A model generated the notes under the pieces. The model was not told where the DNA came from, ran no database searches, and was given only the letters and a program-made list of their open reading frames with translations. A stretch of 64,000 bases of DNA from contig NZ_CP016474.1 of NCBI RefSeq assembly GCF_001693255.1, positions 2,498,661 to 2,562,660 on the forward strand, in the 5' to 3' direction. The stretch is from Picosynechococcus sp. PCC 7003 (GTDB lineage: Bacteria; Cyanobacteriota; Cyanobacteriia; Cyanobacteriales; MRBY01). This document shows, piece after piece, positions 10,284 to 19,062 of the stretch. Made by a program: the position numbers and the translations under genes. Each line of letters begins with the position of its first letter. Positions within the stretch are counted from its first letter, which is position 1.

Positions 10284-12257
10284 ATGAAGTTTTGGTTTAC
10301 CCTGCTCCAATCTCTGCCTGACCTGAGCACTATGGAGGTAGAGTTACTCGATTCCGAAATCGATACCCAGGCACTGCGGCTTGATCCGCGTCCCACTTCT
10401 CCGGTCTCTGCCACCCTGACCCCGGCCCAACTCCCCGTTAGTGGCGCGTTGATCTTTCCCGGCATTATCGTCACCCTGATTGTGCTCTTTCTGATGAGCA
10501 TTTGGGCCTACACCAGGGTCTATGTGATTACCCCCAATAACGAAGCCTTTGTCCGTACCGGGGGCGTGATCCGCAAAAAGAAAACGGTCATTCTCAACGG
10601 GGGCTGCATTGTTCTACCCGGCTTCCATGAGCTGACCCGGGTGCCCCTGCGGGAAATTTCCATTGATGTCGAACGTACCGGAAACCTTGCCGTGCGGACC
10701 CAAGATTACCTGCGGGCGAATATGCGGGTAACTTTTTATGTTTGCATTAATGCCAATGAAGAAGATGTTTTAGTCGCCGCCGCCAGACTTTCGAAACAGG
10801 GCCGCATTTCCGAAGTAGATATTAAAGAAGCCCTGGAGAAAAGGGCCGATGACGCGATTCGCGCTGCCGCCAAGCGCAAAAGCATCGCCGAAATTGATTC
10901 TGACAAACTGGGATTTGCGGACGAGGTTTTGAATCTCATCCAGCAGGATCTCAAGAAAGTGGGCCTGACCCTTAATAATATTGCCATTTCTGAAATCGAA
11001 GAAAGCGACACCTACGATGAAAATAATTTCTTCGATGCCCAAGGCGTCCGTCTCCGCACGGAAACAATCCAAAAATCCATTAAACAAAAACTTGATGTCG
11101 AGCTAACGGTACTCAAGGAAAAGCGGGAACTGGAACTCAGCACCAAGGTGGAAATCGAAGAACAAGAACTGGCCGCCGAACAAAAATCCCTAAAGCTTGC
11201 AAAGGCAAAAGAAGAGGCCAAGCTGAATCAAGCAAAGGAAATTGAGTTTCTCAAGGCGCAACAGGCCCAGGAAATTCAGGCATCCCAGGATCAAGAGTTA
11301 GCCAAGATTGAACGAAATCGCATCCTCCAAGAAAAGGCCGTCGAAGAAGAAAAAATTCAACAGAAACTTTCAATTCAGCAAAACCAAATTGCCGCCGATA
11401 TTTCCCTAGAGCAGCAAAATAAAGCCCTCAAAATTGCCATGGCGGAGGCGGAAGAAGAAGCAAAAATTGCCCAACAACAGGCGGCGATCGCCATTGCCAA
11501 CAAAGAAAAAGAACGCCTTGCCGCAGAAGCAGAACGCACCCGAGCCGAAGAAGCAGTGGCTACCTCCAAGGCCGTCGAACAGGCGAACCGGGAGCAACGC
11601 TTGGCGATTATTGATGCCGAAAAAGAAGCGGATCAAAAACGGATCGCCGACCAAAATGTGGTGGAAATTGATGTGTTCCGGCGGCGGCGTCAAGCAGAAA
11701 TTGCCCGTCAAGCGGCGGAACTAGAAGCAGAATCGATCCGCACCCTAGCCGATGCCAACCGTTACCAGGCCCTCGCTGAAGCCCAGGGGAAACAAGCTTT
11801 AATCGAAGCGGAAAATGCCCTGAGCAATGCCAACCGTACTGCCGAATTGATGAAACTCTTTTTGCCGACCCTGGCCGACCAACTGCCAGACATCATGAAG
11901 TCCCTCGCCCCCCAACCCGGTGTACTGGGCGATGCGAAGGTGTTTGCCTTTCCGGGCACCAATGGCGATGGGGCAGGCTTAGGGGATATTAATAAATTGT
12001 TGCTCTCGACCAGCGGTTTATCGTTGGTGAATGGTTTGTTAGAAGACGGTAAGCTGGGGGCGCTGTTGGCCCAGGTGAAAGGCCTGTTACAGGATAACAA
12101 TGCTGATACCAGTAACAACGCAGTGCTGCAAAATGTGGAATCTCTCCTGGCCGAGTTAAAGGAGAAAAAGACAGCGACGACATCTCCCGAACCCCCACCA
12201 TTACCCACAGCTTTTGTACCGCTGCCCAATGAGGCAAAAGATTCTGAAGGTGCGTAA
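10284..12257 (+). CDS. Flotillin-like SPFH-domain membrane protein
   Basis: About 657 residues from the ATG at 10284. One N-terminal transmembrane helix (SGALIFPGIIVTLIVLFLMS) is followed by an SPFH/band-7 domain (YVITPNNEAFVRTGGV ... ISIDVERTGNLAVRTQD ... EDVLVAAARLS). A long charged coiled coil rich in EEQELAAEQ/KAKEEAK repeats and a hydrophobic C-terminal region follow. This is the flotillin layout: membrane-microdomain scaffold proteins forming oligomeric cages. The start is chosen because AAGGA lies 9 nt upstream; the frame also contains a GTG at 10212 and an ATG at 10257. No NfeD partner gene is adjacent. Confidence 0.88.
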   Translation: MKFWFTLLQSLPDLSTMEVELLDSEIDTQALRLDPRPTSPVSATLTPAQLPVSGALIFPGIIVTLIVLFLMSIWAYTRVYVITPNNEAFVRTGGVIRKKKTVILNGGCIVLPGFHELTRVPLREISIDVERTGNLAVRTQDYLRANMRVTFYVCINANEEDVLVAAARLSKQGRISEVDIKEALEKRADDAIRAAAKRKSIAEIDSDKLGFADEVLNLIQQDLKKVGLTLNNIAISEIEESDTYDENNFFDAQGVRLRTETIQKSIKQKLDVELTVLKEKRELELSTKVEIEEQELAAEQKSLKLAKAKEEAKLNQAKEIEFLKAQQAQEIQASQDQELAKIERNRILQEKAVEEEKIQQKLSIQQNQIAADISLEQQNKALKIAMAEAEEEAKIAQQQAAIAIANKEKERLAAEAERTRAEEAVATSKAVEQANREQRLAIIDAEKEADQKRIADQNVVEIDVFRRRRQAEIARQAAELEAESIRTLADANRYQALAEAQGKQALIEAENALSNANRTAELMKLFLPTLADQLPDIMKSLAPQPGVLGDAKVFAFPGTNGDGAGLGDINKLLLSTSGLSLVNGLLEDGKLGALLAQVKGLLQDNNADTSNNAVLQNVESLLAELKEKKTATTSPEPPPLPTAFVPLPNEAKDSEGA

Positions 12258-12362
12258 TCTTGTGAGGGATTTTTAAACTCAATTTTCCAAAAAGGCGATC
12301 GCCAACCGAGCGAGGGAATACGCTACGATCACAAACGATGTAAAGTTAGCGGCAAACCAGGC

Positions 12363-13571
12363 GTGCAGTACAGTTGGCAGAAATTTGGACTTTTGAGTGG
12401 GTTATTGGTTCTCTTGGGGAGCTGTGCCCAATTGGGCAATTTGGAAGAAAGCTTGGCCCCTGATCCGCGCCTTGTAGAACAGCAGGAACAAGCCGCTGAA
12501 ACCGACCCCCCCGCAGATTCCTCCTTACCGACCGATTTTCCAGCAGAAATTCCCCTCTACCCTGAAGCAACCCTCATTCAAGCAGAAGACAAGACTACCG
12601 TCTGGGCGATCGCCGATAATGTCCAGAGCCTCGAAGCCTTTTACCGGAAAGCTTTTAGTGAAGCCCCCTGGGAAATTGTCGAGTCCCCTGCTGCCGCACC
12701 GGATAATCTCTTAGAAATTGTGGCTCGCACCAGCGACCTGGAAGTGACCCTGTCCCTGTCTGAAGCCGCTTCTCCCACGACCAATGACTCCGACCAAGCT
12801 GTTGCGGGCACCACCTTCGCCCTGAGCTATCGCGCCCTAAGTACCACCGGAACTGACGATACCGCCCCCACTGATACTTCAAATTTGCCTGCGGATACTG
12901 ACCTTGCGGCCCAGGTACAGGATCTCATTGCCCTCAAGGTTTTTACCGCTACTGATTTTCAGGCCGATACGGTGATTACGAGGCGTCAATTTGCCCGCTG
13001 GCTCTTCAAGGCCCACAACGCCATCTATGGCGATCGCCAAAACCAACAAATTCGCCGCGCCAATAGCAACAGTAAACCGATCTTCACCGATGTGCCGGCC
13101 AGTGACCCCGACTTTCCTTTTATCCAAGGCTTGGCCGAAGCGGGGATTATTCCTTCGACCCTCACCAACGACACCCTTACAACGTTTCGCCCCGATGCCC
13201 CCCTCACCCGGGAAAGCTTGATCGCCTGGAAGGTGCCCCTCGACCGTCGCCAGGCTCTGCCCCAAACCAGCCTCGATAATATCGCCGAAACCTGGGGCTT
13301 TCAGGATGCCCCCAAAATTGACACCAGAGCGCTCCAAGCCCTCTACGTGGACTTTCAGAACGGTGACCAAGCGAATGTGCGGCGGGTATTTGGCTATACC
13401 ACCCTCTTTCAGCCCCAGAAAACGGTTACCCAACAGGAAGCGGCGATCGCCCTATGGTATTTCGGTTACCAAGGGGACGGTCTATCTGCTGCCACCGCCC
13501 GTGGCGATCGCCAAGCCCCGAACCAAACTGCTGATACGGAGACTAATGCCCCAGCCTCCCAAGACCCCTAA
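12363..13571 (+). CDS. SLH-domain lipoprotein
   Basis: A 402-residue predicted lipoprotein starting with GTG. The N-terminus has a signal peptide ending in the lipobox LLGSC (Cys about residue 21), followed by a low-complexity acidic/proline linker. A middle domain of about 100 residues (PLYPEATLIQ...TTFALSYRAL) is of unknown type. From about residue 190 there is an S-layer-homology region: ITRRQFARWLFKAHNAIY, IFTDVPASDPDFPFIQGLAEAGII, FRPDAPLTRESLIAWKV. SLH modules bind envelope polysaccharide or peptidoglycan; cyanobacterial members often tether the outer membrane. It lies 105 bp after the flotillin gene and converges on ho1. Confidence 0.82.
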   Translation: MQYSWQKFGLLSGLLVLLGSCAQLGNLEESLAPDPRLVEQQEQAAETDPPADSSLPTDFPAEIPLYPEATLIQAEDKTTVWAIADNVQSLEAFYRKAFSEAPWEIVESPAAAPDNLLEIVARTSDLEVTLSLSEAASPTTNDSDQAVAGTTFALSYRALSTTGTDDTAPTDTSNLPADTDLAAQVQDLIALKVFTATDFQADTVITRRQFARWLFKAHNAIYGDRQNQQIRRANSNSKPIFTDVPASDPDFPFIQGLAEAGIIPSTLTNDTLTTFRPDAPLTRESLIAWKVPLDRRQALPQTSLDNIAETWGFQDAPKIDTRALQALYVDFQNGDQANVRRVFGYTTLFQPQKTVTQQEAAIALWYFGYQGDGLSAATARGDRQAPNQTADTETNAPASQDP

Positions 13572-13638
13572 CCAAAAAAAATTCCCCAATCACAACCGCG
13601 ACTGAGGAACCCATTGTTTGAGGTTTAGACGAAACTTG

Positions 13639-14361
13639 TTAGTTGCTCGCCGGAGACAGATCAGCGTCGGTACTGCCCTTAGTGCGGCGACGGGTCAAGG
13701 TATTGAAAAGCATCACACCGATGGCCTTAACGAGGTTTCCTTCCAGCTCTTTGAACATATTCATATTCATGCCAAAGGCATCATTGGCTTCCTGAACAAT
13801 CTGTTCTGCTGTTTCTTCCGGCACATCCAAGCTGTTCATCGCGGCCCGGTACTTATCCTTAAAAGCCTTCTCGTCGGAGATATGCTCAAACTCATAGAAA
13901 GCAGTTCCTTCGCCGTCGAGGTTCATCGCATTTTGGGCAATTTTTTTGAGGATTTGCCCGCCAGAAAGATCGCCCAGGTAGCGGGTATAGGAGTGGCTGA
14001 CTAATAGTTCCGGCGCAGTCTGGGCCACTTCATGGATGCGATCCACATAAGCCTGACCAGCGGGGGTGATTTTCGCTTCGGCTTGCCAGTTGGAGCCAAA
14101 ATAATAGCGCAGATCCGTTTCGAGACTTTGTTTACGGTTTAACTCAGGGAAATAAATTTGGGAGACGACGGGATGATCCTTGAGGCGCTCCATCTCCTCT
14201 TCCATCGCCGAGTAAACATAATAAAGGTCTGCCACAAGCTTCCGGTAGGATTTTTTCTCCACGACTCCCTTCAGGAAGCATTTCACGAAGCCAACGTTTT
14301 CCGCCATCGTGTGGGAAGTTTTCGTTCCCTCTCTTAACATTGTTGCTAGGTTAGCGACCAT
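13639..14361 (-). CDS. ho1: Heme oxygenase (biliverdin-forming)
   Basis: Opens heme to biliverdin IX-alpha with ferredoxin electrons, the entry step for phycobilin and phytochrome chromophores; it releases CO and iron. The 240 residues show the proximal-histidine helix GTKTSHTMAENVGFVK (His near residue 17), the YYVYSAMEEEM region and the distal helix motif YLGDLSGGQILKK. Length matches the cyanobacterial HO-1 type. An AT-rich leader of several hundred bases with GTTAAC-like elements lies upstream (14362 onwards). Biliverdin reductase genes are not in the window. Confidence 0.95.
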   Translation of the reverse strand: MVANLATMLREGTKTSHTMAENVGFVKCFLKGVVEKKSYRKLVADLYYVYSAMEEEMERLKDHPVVSQIYFPELNRKQSLETDLRYYFGSNWQAEAKITPAGQAYVDRIHEVAQTAPELLVSHSYTRYLGDLSGGQILKKIAQNAMNLDGEGTAFYEFEHISDEKAFKDKYRAAMNSLDVPEETAEQIVQEANDAFGMNMNMFKELEGNLVKAIGVMLFNTLTRRRTKGSTDADLSPASN

Positions 14362-14782
14362 AGAAATAAGTCCCTTGTTCTTACTGAAAATGAATAGATA
14401 TTAAAAGGTTTGTTAAAGAAAGTTAACAAAATTAAAAGACTGCTCAGTTTCGTAGGTTAACTGGTTTTATGGGTTTATGCTATTAAGTTTTTTTACGGAG
14501 AAATAGATACATTTTTGTCAAACTTTCGAGGGCATATCGTTGAAATAAGACAGGATTTAGGGGGTTCTGCCCTGGCGATTAGAAGCGATTTTCGTTAGAG
14601 AGATCGAATGTTTATGACCCGGAATAATCTGCTGGGAAATCCATGTGATTTTGGTGCCCTTTCCGGGGCGATCGCCATGGAAGTTAATCCTCGTTACAGT
14701 GATGGGAGAAAGGCAGCGCCCTGAACGAATTACATCATGGAAAAAAAGGGGAGAGATTTTCGCGCTTATTACGTTGCCCTTA
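14362..14782. other. Long non-coding leader upstream of ho1
   Basis: About 420 bases without a credible gene. The half nearest ho1 is AT-rich, with repeats of TTAAC/GTTAAAG (14400-14450) that probably belong to the ho1 promoter. The distal half has mixed composition, one GCGATCGC site, and only short frames lacking codon structure. No RNA gene was recognised. Confidence 0.4.
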
Positions 14783-14907
14783 GAGGTTGTCCGAGAAGTA
14801 TCCAAATGTTGTTAGCCCCTAAATCCCCCATGCTGGGGGACTTCATTTGCTTAATATCTGAGCAGTTCCCCCCAAGTTGGGGGGCGAGGGGCTTTTTAGA
14901 CATCCTC
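14783..14907. mobile_element. 125-bp MITE with TTA target duplication
   Basis: Imperfect terminal inverted repeats (GAGGTTGTCCGAGAAG at the left, reverse complement GAGGATGTCTAAAAAG at the right, 12 of 16 matching) bound a 125-bp segment flanked on each side by TTA (14780-14782 and 14908-14910). Inside are a nested inverted pair AGCCCCT/AGGGGCT and two strong hairpins, TCCCCCATGCTGGGGGA (14824-14840) and CCCCCCAAGTTGGGGGG (14868-14884). There is no coding capacity. A trinucleotide T-N-A duplication fits mobilisation by an IS5-group transposase in trans; the family assignment is inference. Confidence 0.7.
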
Positions 14908-15177
14908 TTAGGTGGGGCATCAGAGGTTCTCATTCCTGACTCATTCCTGAAGGCATTGCCAGTATGGACGAGTCTTTATGGTCACGATTCTGGGACGTTG
15001 TCGAATCTTGAAAAATCTGCGTCAACATTAACAGTGCGCACAATAACTACAGTTCAGCAAGAAATCTAAACTTGCATTATCTCGTATGGCACTCAGCAAC
15101 GCATGACATAGAACATAAAACAATCCCAATGGGAATAACAGTTTTTAACGTCTAGTGGAACTTATAAAAACAGATTA
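14908..15177. other. Intergenic region upstream of the permease
   Basis: About 270 bases, AT-rich and free of HIP1 sites. It presumably contains the permease promoter, with a purine run just before the ATG at 15178. I see no gene, hairpin terminator or repeat here. Confidence 0.4.
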
Positions 15178-16491
15178 ATGGCAAAAGAAAAAATGGGATT
15201 TTGGTCAGTGACCGCTGTCGGAATTGGCGGCATGGTCGGCGGCGGCATTTTTGCAGTATTAGGTTTATCGGTAGAGTTGGCTCAGGGGGGCGCACCCATC
15301 GCATTTGTGGTCGCTGGCTTAATTGCTTTGGTTACAACTTATGCTTACGTACAGCTGTCCCTGGCATTTCCCAGCCGTGGAGGCACAGTCACTTTCTTAA
15401 ATAAAGCCTTTGGTACAGGCTTTTTTACCGGCAGTATAAATCTGTTGCTCTGGTTGAGCTATATCGTGATGTTATCTTTGTATGCCTCTGCATTTGGGAG
15501 TTACGGAGCCGCTTTTTTCCCAGAGTCGGTGCAGTCACTCATGCGCCATATCTTGATTAGTGGATCCATTATCGGCATTACAGGGCTAAATTTGCTTAGC
15601 GCAGACGTGATTGGCAAAGCAGAAAGTTGGATTGTGGCGTTTAAGTTGCTAATTTTGCTGGTTTTTATTGGTATTGGCGTTCAGGGAGTGGACGTAACGC
15701 GTTTAGAACCGCAGAATTGGGCTGATCCTTTGGCGATTGTCTCTGGCGGTATGATCATTTTCCTGGCGTTTGAGGGGTTTGAGTTGATGGCCAATACCGC
15801 TGAAGAAGTACACCATCCAGAGCATGTATTGCCTCGAGCCTATTATTCTGCAGTGGGATTTGTCTTGGTACTGTATCTGCTGATTGCCGGCATCACCGTC
15901 GGCTCGTTATCAACGGATAAAATTATTGAGGCGAAGGAATATGCGTTGGCAGTGGCAGCAAAACCCTTTATGGGTTCTGTGGGGTTTACGATGATTGCGA
16001 TCGCCGCATTATTATCTACAGCTTCGGCATTAAATGCGACTCTTTATGGCACCTCTCGGCTCAGTTACATTATTGCGAAATCTGGAGAATTACCTGCAGC
16101 ATTAGAAAAAAAAATTTGGAATCAGCCAATTGAAGGATTATTGATTACAAGTGGACTGACCTTGGTGATTGCCAATAGCTTTAATCTTTCCGAAATTTCG
16201 ACGATGGGCAGTTCCGGTTTTTTACTGATCTTTGCGGTGGTTAATTTTGCGAATGTACGACTACACCGTCAAACCAAGAGTCATCAATGGATTTCCTTGA
16301 TTGGAACAGTGGCCTGTTTGGGAGCAGTAATTGTACTACTTTCAGAAACAGCTCGAACCCAACCACAGCATCTTTGGGTAGTAGTCGCGATGGTTGGTCT
16401 AGCCTTTGCAATCGAGGGTATTTATCGAGGTCTTAGTCAACGGCAAATCCATCTTTTCCCCTCGGATACTCGTACTGATGACCCATCTTGA
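15178..16491 (+). CDS. APC-superfamily amino-acid permease
   Basis: A 437-residue integral membrane protein with about 12 hydrophobic segments. The first helix carries the APC substrate/sodium-site motif GIGGMVGGGIFAVLG, followed by the AFPSRGGTVTFLNKAFG loop and the helix-6 motif FLAFEGFELMANTAEEV. These identify an amino acid-polyamine-organocation transporter; the substrate cannot be read from sequence. The gene has an AT-leaning codon style and a single GCGATCGC in 1.3 kb, sparser than its neighbours, which hints at horizontal acquisition. It sits alone between a MITE on one side and an inverted-repeat element on the other. Confidence 0.88.
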   Translation: MAKEKMGFWSVTAVGIGGMVGGGIFAVLGLSVELAQGGAPIAFVVAGLIALVTTYAYVQLSLAFPSRGGTVTFLNKAFGTGFFTGSINLLLWLSYIVMLSLYASAFGSYGAAFFPESVQSLMRHILISGSIIGITGLNLLSADVIGKAESWIVAFKLLILLVFIGIGVQGVDVTRLEPQNWADPLAIVSGGMIIFLAFEGFELMANTAEEVHHPEHVLPRAYYSAVGFVLVLYLLIAGITVGSLSTDKIIEAKEYALAVAAKPFMGSVGFTMIAIAALLSTASALNATLYGTSRLSYIIAKSGELPAALEKKIWNQPIEGLLITSGLTLVIANSFNLSEISTMGSSGFLLIFAVVNFANVRLHRQTKSHQWISLIGTVACLGAVIVLLSETARTQPQHLWVVVAMVGLAFAIEGIYRGLSQRQIHLFPSDTRTDDPS

Positions 16492-16594
16492 ACGTGGACT
16501 TAGTAGAAGGCTTACATCTAGTGTGTATTTAGACAAAACTATCAATTCAGGTTATTGGCCGTAATTTTCACTAGGGCAAATCCCCTATCTTGGA

Positions 16595-16695
16595 TCAGGA
16601 GTTACGGCGATTTAATTGCATCCTGAAATACCGAGATCCCCACTAAAAAGGCAGCATGGACACGGGGCTATTTCGTTTGATTGCGTAACTCCTGA
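16595..16695. repeat. 101-bp element with perfect 12-bp terminal inverted repeats
   Basis: TCAGGAGTTACG at 16595-16606 is mirrored exactly by CGTAACTCCTGA at 16684-16695. The ~77-bp interior has no coding frame and is too long for a terminator loop. The element lies in the short gap between two convergent genes (permease and futA). No clear target duplication is visible. It could be a second MITE type or a decayed insertion-sequence end pair. Confidence 0.5.
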
Positions 16696-16704
16696 AGGAG
16701 AAAT

Positions 16705-17796
16705 TTACTTCCAGCCAGCGCGGTCCATTAACATAACGGCTTCCGCATTTTTTTCACCAAAACTTTCGAGGGGTAGATCCGAAGCGGTCCAGTCACCGAA
16801 CTCGGCCACCACGTCATTGGGGGCAACGCTATCTACCACAGGGTATTCATTGTTATTGTTGGCGAAAATTTCCTGGGCTTCTGGGGTCACCATAAACTCT
16901 AGAAATTCTTGGGCCTCCTCAACGTTCGGTGCATTGGCGATAATGCCAGCCCCACTGATGTTGATGTGAGTACCGCCTTCACCTGCGTTTTGGTTCGGGA
17001 AAAATGCGCCGATATTGGCCACAATCTCTTGATCTTGGGGATCTTCAGAGGCGCGCAGACGGGCGACGTAGTAGCTATTAACCAGGGCGACACCACACTC
17101 ACCGGAAGCAACAGCTTGAATTTGGGCAGTGTCGTTCCCTTCCGGCTCACGGGCAAAGTTCGCAACTAAACCTTGTACCCATTCTTCGGTCGCTTCAGCG
17201 CCTTTTTCGACAATTTTCGCGGCCACGAGGGACTGGTTATAGGTATTGCTGGAGCTACGGATACACACTCGACCTTCCCATTTCGGATCAGCGAGGTCTT
17301 CGTAGGTAGACAGTTCAGTGGGATCAACGGTTTCGGTGTTGTACACGATAATTCGCGCCCGTTTTGTCAGACCAAACCAAGTATTGTCGCTACTGCGCAG
17401 GTTTTCGGGAATGGCACTAGTCAGCACTTCGGATTCTATGGGTTGCAGTAGGCCATCCTGTTGGGCACGCCAAAGTCTCGCCACGTCTACGGTAATCAGG
17501 ACATCGGCGGGGCTATTTTCTCCCTCGGTTCTAATCCGTTCTAGGAGTTCGTCGTCACTGCCTTCAATGAGATTGACCTGAATGCCGGTGGCTTCGGAAA
17601 ATGCTTCGTATAGTTCTGCGTCGCTGTCGTAGTGCCGTGAAGAGTAGAGGTTAACTTCGCCGGTTGCTTCGGTGGAGGGGGTACCGGGATCAGGGGTTGT
17701 GTCGGTGGAATCATTGTTATCGGTGGTTGGGGTGCAACCGGTGGCGATCGCCAAGCCAAGAAAAAGTCCACAGAGGGACAGGGAACGGGATTTCAT
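16705..17796 (-). CDS. futA: Iron(III) ABC transporter substrate-binding protein (FutA/IdiA type)
   Basis: A 363-residue periplasmic binding protein. It begins with a lipoprotein-like signal (LGLAIATGC) and an acidic Thr/Pro linker, then the ferric-binding fold: VNLYSSRHYDSDAELYEAF (first tyrosines), the PADVLITVDVARLW hinge, and VNSYYVARL, the double tyrosine that binds iron in this family. Cyanobacterial FutA1/FutA2 (IdiA) bind ferric iron for uptake or protect photosystem II under iron limitation. The permease and ATPase genes (futB, futC) are not adjacent. A Fur-type site might be expected in the 100 bp upstream, but I cannot point to a convincing one. Confidence 0.92.
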   Translation of the reverse strand: MKSRSLSLCGLFLGLAIATGCTPTTDNNDSTDTTPDPGTPSTEATGEVNLYSSRHYDSDAELYEAFSEATGIQVNLIEGSDDELLERIRTEGENSPADVLITVDVARLWRAQQDGLLQPIESEVLTSAIPENLRSSDNTWFGLTKRARIIVYNTETVDPTELSTYEDLADPKWEGRVCIRSSSNTYNQSLVAAKIVEKGAEATEEWVQGLVANFAREPEGNDTAQIQAVASGECGVALVNSYYVARLRASEDPQDQEIVANIGAFFPNQNAGEGGTHINISGAGIIANAPNVEEAQEFLEFMVTPEAQEIFANNNNEYPVVDSVAPNDVVAEFGDWTASDLPLESFGEKNAEAVMLMDRAGWK

Positions 17797-17903
17797 AAAG
17801 CGTTGTAATTGAGAGATGATGTTATCAAGGTAATGGTGATTTTAGCAGCTACTGCAACTTCTTCTCAATACATTTTTGTTTTTTAAGTAAATTAGTCATC
17901 AAG

Positions 17904-19049
17904 ATGGAACAGTATTACTGGGTGGCCTGGTCACAAATCAAGGGGATCGGCCCAAGTCGCCTCAAAAAAATTTGGCACGGTTTCGGTTCCATGGAACGGG
18001 CCTGGAAGGCTTCTGGGCAGGAATTAGGGGCAGTGGATGGCTTAGGGGATAAGTTGATTCGCCTGATCCTGGCTGGGCGATCGCCTTTGGATCCAGAGCG
18101 GCTTTACCATGAGCACCTTGAGAAAAACCCGCAATTTTGGACGCCAGCGGATCCAGAGTACCCAAAGTTATTGTTAGAAATTCCCAGTCCGCCACCGCTG
18201 CTCTATTACCAAGGCCAAGTCAAGCTGTTAGAAAATCAGGGTCAAATTCCGGCGATCGCCATGGTGGGCACTAGACATCCTTCGGAGCACGGCAAACGCT
18301 GGACCGGACGGATTAGCAAGGCCCTCGCCCAGGTGGGATTTTCCATTGTGTCGGGCATGGCCCAGGGAGTGGATGGCATTGCCCATAGCGCTTGTCTCCA
18401 GACTGGGGGACGCACCATCGCCGTGTTAGGCACTGGCATTGATCAAATTTATCCGGCCAGCCACCGTAATTTGTACAACGAGATTCTGGCCCAGGGCTTA
18501 ATTTTGAGTGAATATCCGGCAGGGACGAGACCCGACCGGAGCCATTTCCCTGCTCGAAACCGCATTATTGCCGGGTTGACCAGGGCTACCCTGGTGATGG
18601 AAGCGCCCAGTCGTTCTGGTTCCCTGATTACGGCCCACTACGCGATGGATTTTAACCGCGAGGTTTATGCCCTGCCCAATTCCCCCGAACAGCAAGCGGC
18701 CACGGGTTGTTTGGACTTGATTCGGCGGGGGGCCGGCATGATCCTAGGAGAAACGCAACTGATCGAAGAATTGGGGGGATTGCCCCAATTGGATGAAGCT
18801 TCCCCTCAACTCAGTTTGCCATTCACAGCGCCGACGGTTGAGCCGCCCCCTCAACCCAGCACAGATTTTCGTCAAATTGCCCCAGAGTTACTTCCCCTTT
18901 GGCAGGCGATCGCCCCTGAACCCACGGCCTTTGATTTAATCGTTGTCCAGTCTGGCATGGGAGCGGATCAGGTTTCGGCCACCCTGTTGCAATGGGAACT
19001 CGAAGGATTGATTACCCAACTGCCAGGGATGCGGTACCGTCGCCTTTAG
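17904..19049 (+). CDS. dprA: DNA-processing protein DprA
   Basis: A 381-residue DprA/Smf protein, which binds incoming single-stranded DNA and loads RecA during natural transformation. It has an N-terminal helix-hairpin-helix region (IKGIGPSRLKKIW), the Rossmann-like core (AMVGTRHPSEHGKRW, IVSGMAQGVDGIAH, VLGTGIDQIYPASHRNL, SEYPAGTRPDRSHFPARNRII, RSGSLITAHYAMD) and a C-terminal DML1-like winged helix (PTAFDLIVVQSGMGADQVSATLLQWELEG, shown as spaced segments). All family motifs are intact, consistent with a naturally competent host, which matters for the cassette insertions at argH. It is convergent with carA, 13 bp apart. Confidence 0.95.
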   Translation: MEQYYWVAWSQIKGIGPSRLKKIWHGFGSMERAWKASGQELGAVDGLGDKLIRLILAGRSPLDPERLYHEHLEKNPQFWTPADPEYPKLLLEIPSPPPLLYYQGQVKLLENQGQIPAIAMVGTRHPSEHGKRWTGRISKALAQVGFSIVSGMAQGVDGIAHSACLQTGGRTIAVLGTGIDQIYPASHRNLYNEILAQGLILSEYPAGTRPDRSHFPARNRIIAGLTRATLVMEAPSRSGSLITAHYAMDFNREVYALPNSPEQQAATGCLDLIRRGAGMILGETQLIEELGGLPQLDEASPQLSLPFTAPTVEPPPQPSTDFRQIAPELLPLWQAIAPEPTAFDLIVVQSGMGADQVSATLLQWELEGLITQLPGMRYRRL

Positions 19050-19062
19050 CGCAGATCTTTAT

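Noticed and set aside
13560-13615. Possible terminator between the SLH lipoprotein and ho1 (TTCCCCA...TGAGGAA)
   Set aside because: Seven-pair stem with a mismatch and a long loop, no T-run; too weak to list.
14557-14805. 82-codon minus-strand frame upstream of ho1
   Set aside because: No motif, no ribosome-binding site, partly inside the MITE; regarded as a chance frame.
14737-15069. 110-codon open frame on the plus strand
   Set aside because: It runs straight through the MITE and its hairpins, has poor codon structure and no recognisable motif; treated as chance.
17797-17903. Fur-type box upstream of futA
   Set aside because: Only loose partial matches (such as GATGATGTTATC) were seen; not enough to claim an operator.
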